From Tubiluchus corallicola (lineage: Eukaryota; Priapulida; Priapulimorpha; Priapulimorphida; Tubiluchidae): 64,000 nucleotides of DNA. The stretch spans positions 186,001-250,000 of the forward strand of contig JAQGDQ010000033.1 in NCBI GenBank assembly GCA_030141605.1, given 5' to 3'. Position numbers and translations under genes: made by a program. This document shows positions 62,238-64,000 of the stretch, piece by piece. The notes under the pieces were generated by a model. It made no database searches. It had not been told where the DNA came from and saw only the letters and a program-made list of their open reading frames with translations. Each line of letters starts with the position of its first letter. Within the stretch, counting starts at the first letter, position 1.

Positions 62238-62935
62238 GCAAAAGCCTCTCGGGAAGTTGAGCTTATTCTAATATTTGAGAAAAATGCTAGAAAGTTTCAG
62301 AGTAAAATTGTGATAAGTGCCTTATGTAATTAGTAAAATCAATTTAAAGTCTCTGTCACTTCATGCTTGGGCGTACTCATTTTAGACGAAAAATGGCATA
62401 ATCCGGTTTCCGTGCAATATAAACACTTACTCTGCCAGGTGCTTCAGTAATATTTTTTTGACTTATAGAGCAAACTCTATAAGCTAAGTAATCGACCTGG
62501 TACCTATTGTATACTCGCAAGTTTGCATCTGAACATCAGATACAGCATATCTGAAAGTCAACAAACGTCTGTACATTAATTACACTTACACAATTAATGT
62601 ACACTACTTATACATTTTACGGTATAATCATGTGGATTAAAGCTATGTAACCACTTTAAACTTGGTCGTAATTGATCAAATGAATTTTACGTAAACACTG
62701 TTAAATATGATGCTAGAATAACGGAACTTCTGAGTGAACTGTAGAAATTTCCCAAAGTGTACCTTCACCACAGCTTACCTTCACAGTATTCACTTTGTAC
62801 ACGAACCACCAGCTTACGTCATTGCCGGCAGCAATTTTTGTTTGATGGGAGATAAAAAAATATTTAAATTTCTTTTACATTTTTAAGCAAAGCATTCTAT
62901 CCGCATATATTGTGTGGTGATTTCAATATTTTTAA
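62238..62935 (+). repeat. Dispersed repeat, copy 2 (in pyridoxal kinase intron)
   Basis: Same-strand counterpart of 9733-10490, sharing the aattagtaaaatcaatttaa block, the gccaggtgctt..taatatttttttg block, the tgaaagtcaa block and tttttaagcaaagcatt in the same order. No coding potential. Copy limits are approximate. Confidence 0.75.
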
Positions 62936-63239
62936 TTCAAGGGTTGGTTCTTCCTTTAAAGTTTACCAGGTGACTGCAAGATATTTACTTGTAAAGATGC
63001 TACCTCTTACTCAATTTGGGACATGCAGCGATGCATTTGATAAGTCGACTTATTAAAGCACTTGTTCTTGCAGAAGCATCTTAACAGATTTTCCACCGCT
63101 TGGTGCATCAGCTAATGTACCAAATATCTCTTCATCTAGTAAGCCAACTATAAAAAGTGATAACAGAATCTAGCCACAGCAAACAGTAGTAAGAAAGCGA
63201 GACAAATCCCCAGTAATATAGGAGACAAAAGGGGAGACG

Positions 63240-63900
63240 ACAGCATCAGAAAAAGGCTGTCACGGCGAGTACACCTAAAGATCTTCATTGTCAGTGACAG
63301 TCAACTAATTGATCAAATTAGAACTGTCATTGAATCACAGAATGTCACAGTAATGAACATTGAGTAAATTGAAAATAGCAAGAATGCTTACCATCCCTCT
63401 GGACAACAGGGAGAAAGTGTTTAAGCAGGACCTTTGGCCAGAAGGAATAGGCCTAGAAGGAAGGTGCTGGTTGCCCAAGAGAAGAAATGATCATGCAGTT
63501 ACTGGCTCCAGACAGGCACTTCAGGTCTCCTCGCTCCCTCATTCTTTTCAGATGTAGCTATGCATGAAATATTTAATAAGCTCTGCATTGTGCCATACAA
63601 CTGTAGTGGTTTATCTCCCCAGATGTGTAGGTTCATAGATAAAGTATGTTTTAGAAAATCAAATACTAATTTATGCTTACTCCAAGAACATTGGCTGCAT
63701 TTTGCAGTGCTCAGCAAGCTAGGTTTTTATGGTATGTATGATATTCTGGCACCAATGGCATGTTAGATGACCAGATTTTCCAAGGAAGACCATATAGAGG
63801 AACTGGTATTCTGTGGAAGAAATGTATTAGCGGCATTATTAATCCAGTTAAGTGCGATTCAAACCATCTAACTGCTAACATTAAAAAAAATCTCATTAAC
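63240..63900 (+). pseudogene. LINE endonuclease-domain fragment, decayed
   Basis: The + strand encodes YNCSGLSPQM and NLCLLQEHWL, the N-terminal strands and QEHW catalytic Glu motif of apurinic-type LINE endonucleases. After a frame change it continues GRPYRGTGILWKKCISGIIN then CDSNHLTANI, matching the GR..GG.AIL.K.......S.R..A region. Stops and at least one frameshift interrupt it. Upstream, NREKVFKQDLWPEGI may be the end of ORF1. The element may extend past the window; it lies in the pyridoxal kinase intron. Confidence 0.75.
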
Positions 63901-64000
63901 AAATAGTTGTTCAGTCTGCCTGATAAATGTGATGATACATGCCTGTAGACCTGTTCACTATGCGAGTAAATGAAGATTTTGAGGACACGTTAAGTTTTAA

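Overview
The window is animal nuclear DNA. Coding sequence is AT-rich, broken into short exons with GT-AG introns, and surrounded by decayed transposable elements and simple repeats. There are no operons, ribosome-binding sites or prokaryotic features. The conserved single-copy genes (ERO1, PIGO, pyridoxal kinase) and the multidomain extracellular proteins built from TSP1, MAM, discoidin, SUEL lectin and adhesion-type 7TM modules point to an invertebrate. A sponge or other early-branching metazoan is my best guess, but nothing in the sequence fixes the phylum.

Layout. (1) 110-2459, + strand: last seven exons of an ERO1-type thiol oxidase whose 5' part lies left of the window. (2) 3847-12744, - strand, convergent to ERO1: a complete eight-exon PIGO gene. 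The joined exons total 3273 nt (1090 codons), a length I recall as close to vertebrate PIGO. The large PIGO intron between about 9.7 and 11.95 kb holds a dispersed repeat and the 3' end of a Penelope-like element (GIY-YIG endonuclease piece plus a decayed hammerhead-like motif). (3) 15014 to about 32.2 kb, - strand: an adhesion-type 7TM receptor of about 22 exons with signal peptide, TSP1-like region, fibrinogen-like GGGWT motif, ILEI/FAM3-type domain and a Thr-rich mucin stalk encoded by a duplicated exon. It has seven membrane segments but no visible GPS/GAIN. (4) 34211-48479, + strand, head-to-head with (3): a multidomain protein with signal peptide, an unnamed N-terminal region, F5/8C (discoidin)-like, SUEL-type lectin, TSP1, MAM and a long Thr-rich mucin region. 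Its 3' end is unresolved. (5) About 48.5-56.4 kb: a transposon graveyard with a pogo-type fragment, at least three LINE 3' ends in the same orientation, and an LTR-like stretch. (6) 56466-61755, + strand: first four exons of pyridoxal kinase, continuing past the right edge. (7) 62.2-64.0 kb: second copy of the PIGO-intron repeat and a LINE endonuclease fragment, inside the pyridoxal kinase intron.

ERO1 and PIGO both act in the ER (disulfide formation; GPI-anchor assembly), and pyridoxal kinase is a cytosolic vitamin B6 enzyme. Their adjacency is probably incidental. The notable part is the divergent pair at 15-48 kb: two large modular cell-surface or secreted proteins sharing the same gene-start design (first coding exon ends right after ATG, signal peptide on exon 2) and a mucin stalk, separated by a short candidate bidirectional promoter. 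The best candidates for something undescribed are the receptor with an ILEI/FAM3-type domain and mucin stalk in place of GAIN/GPS, and its mosaic lectin-like neighbour.
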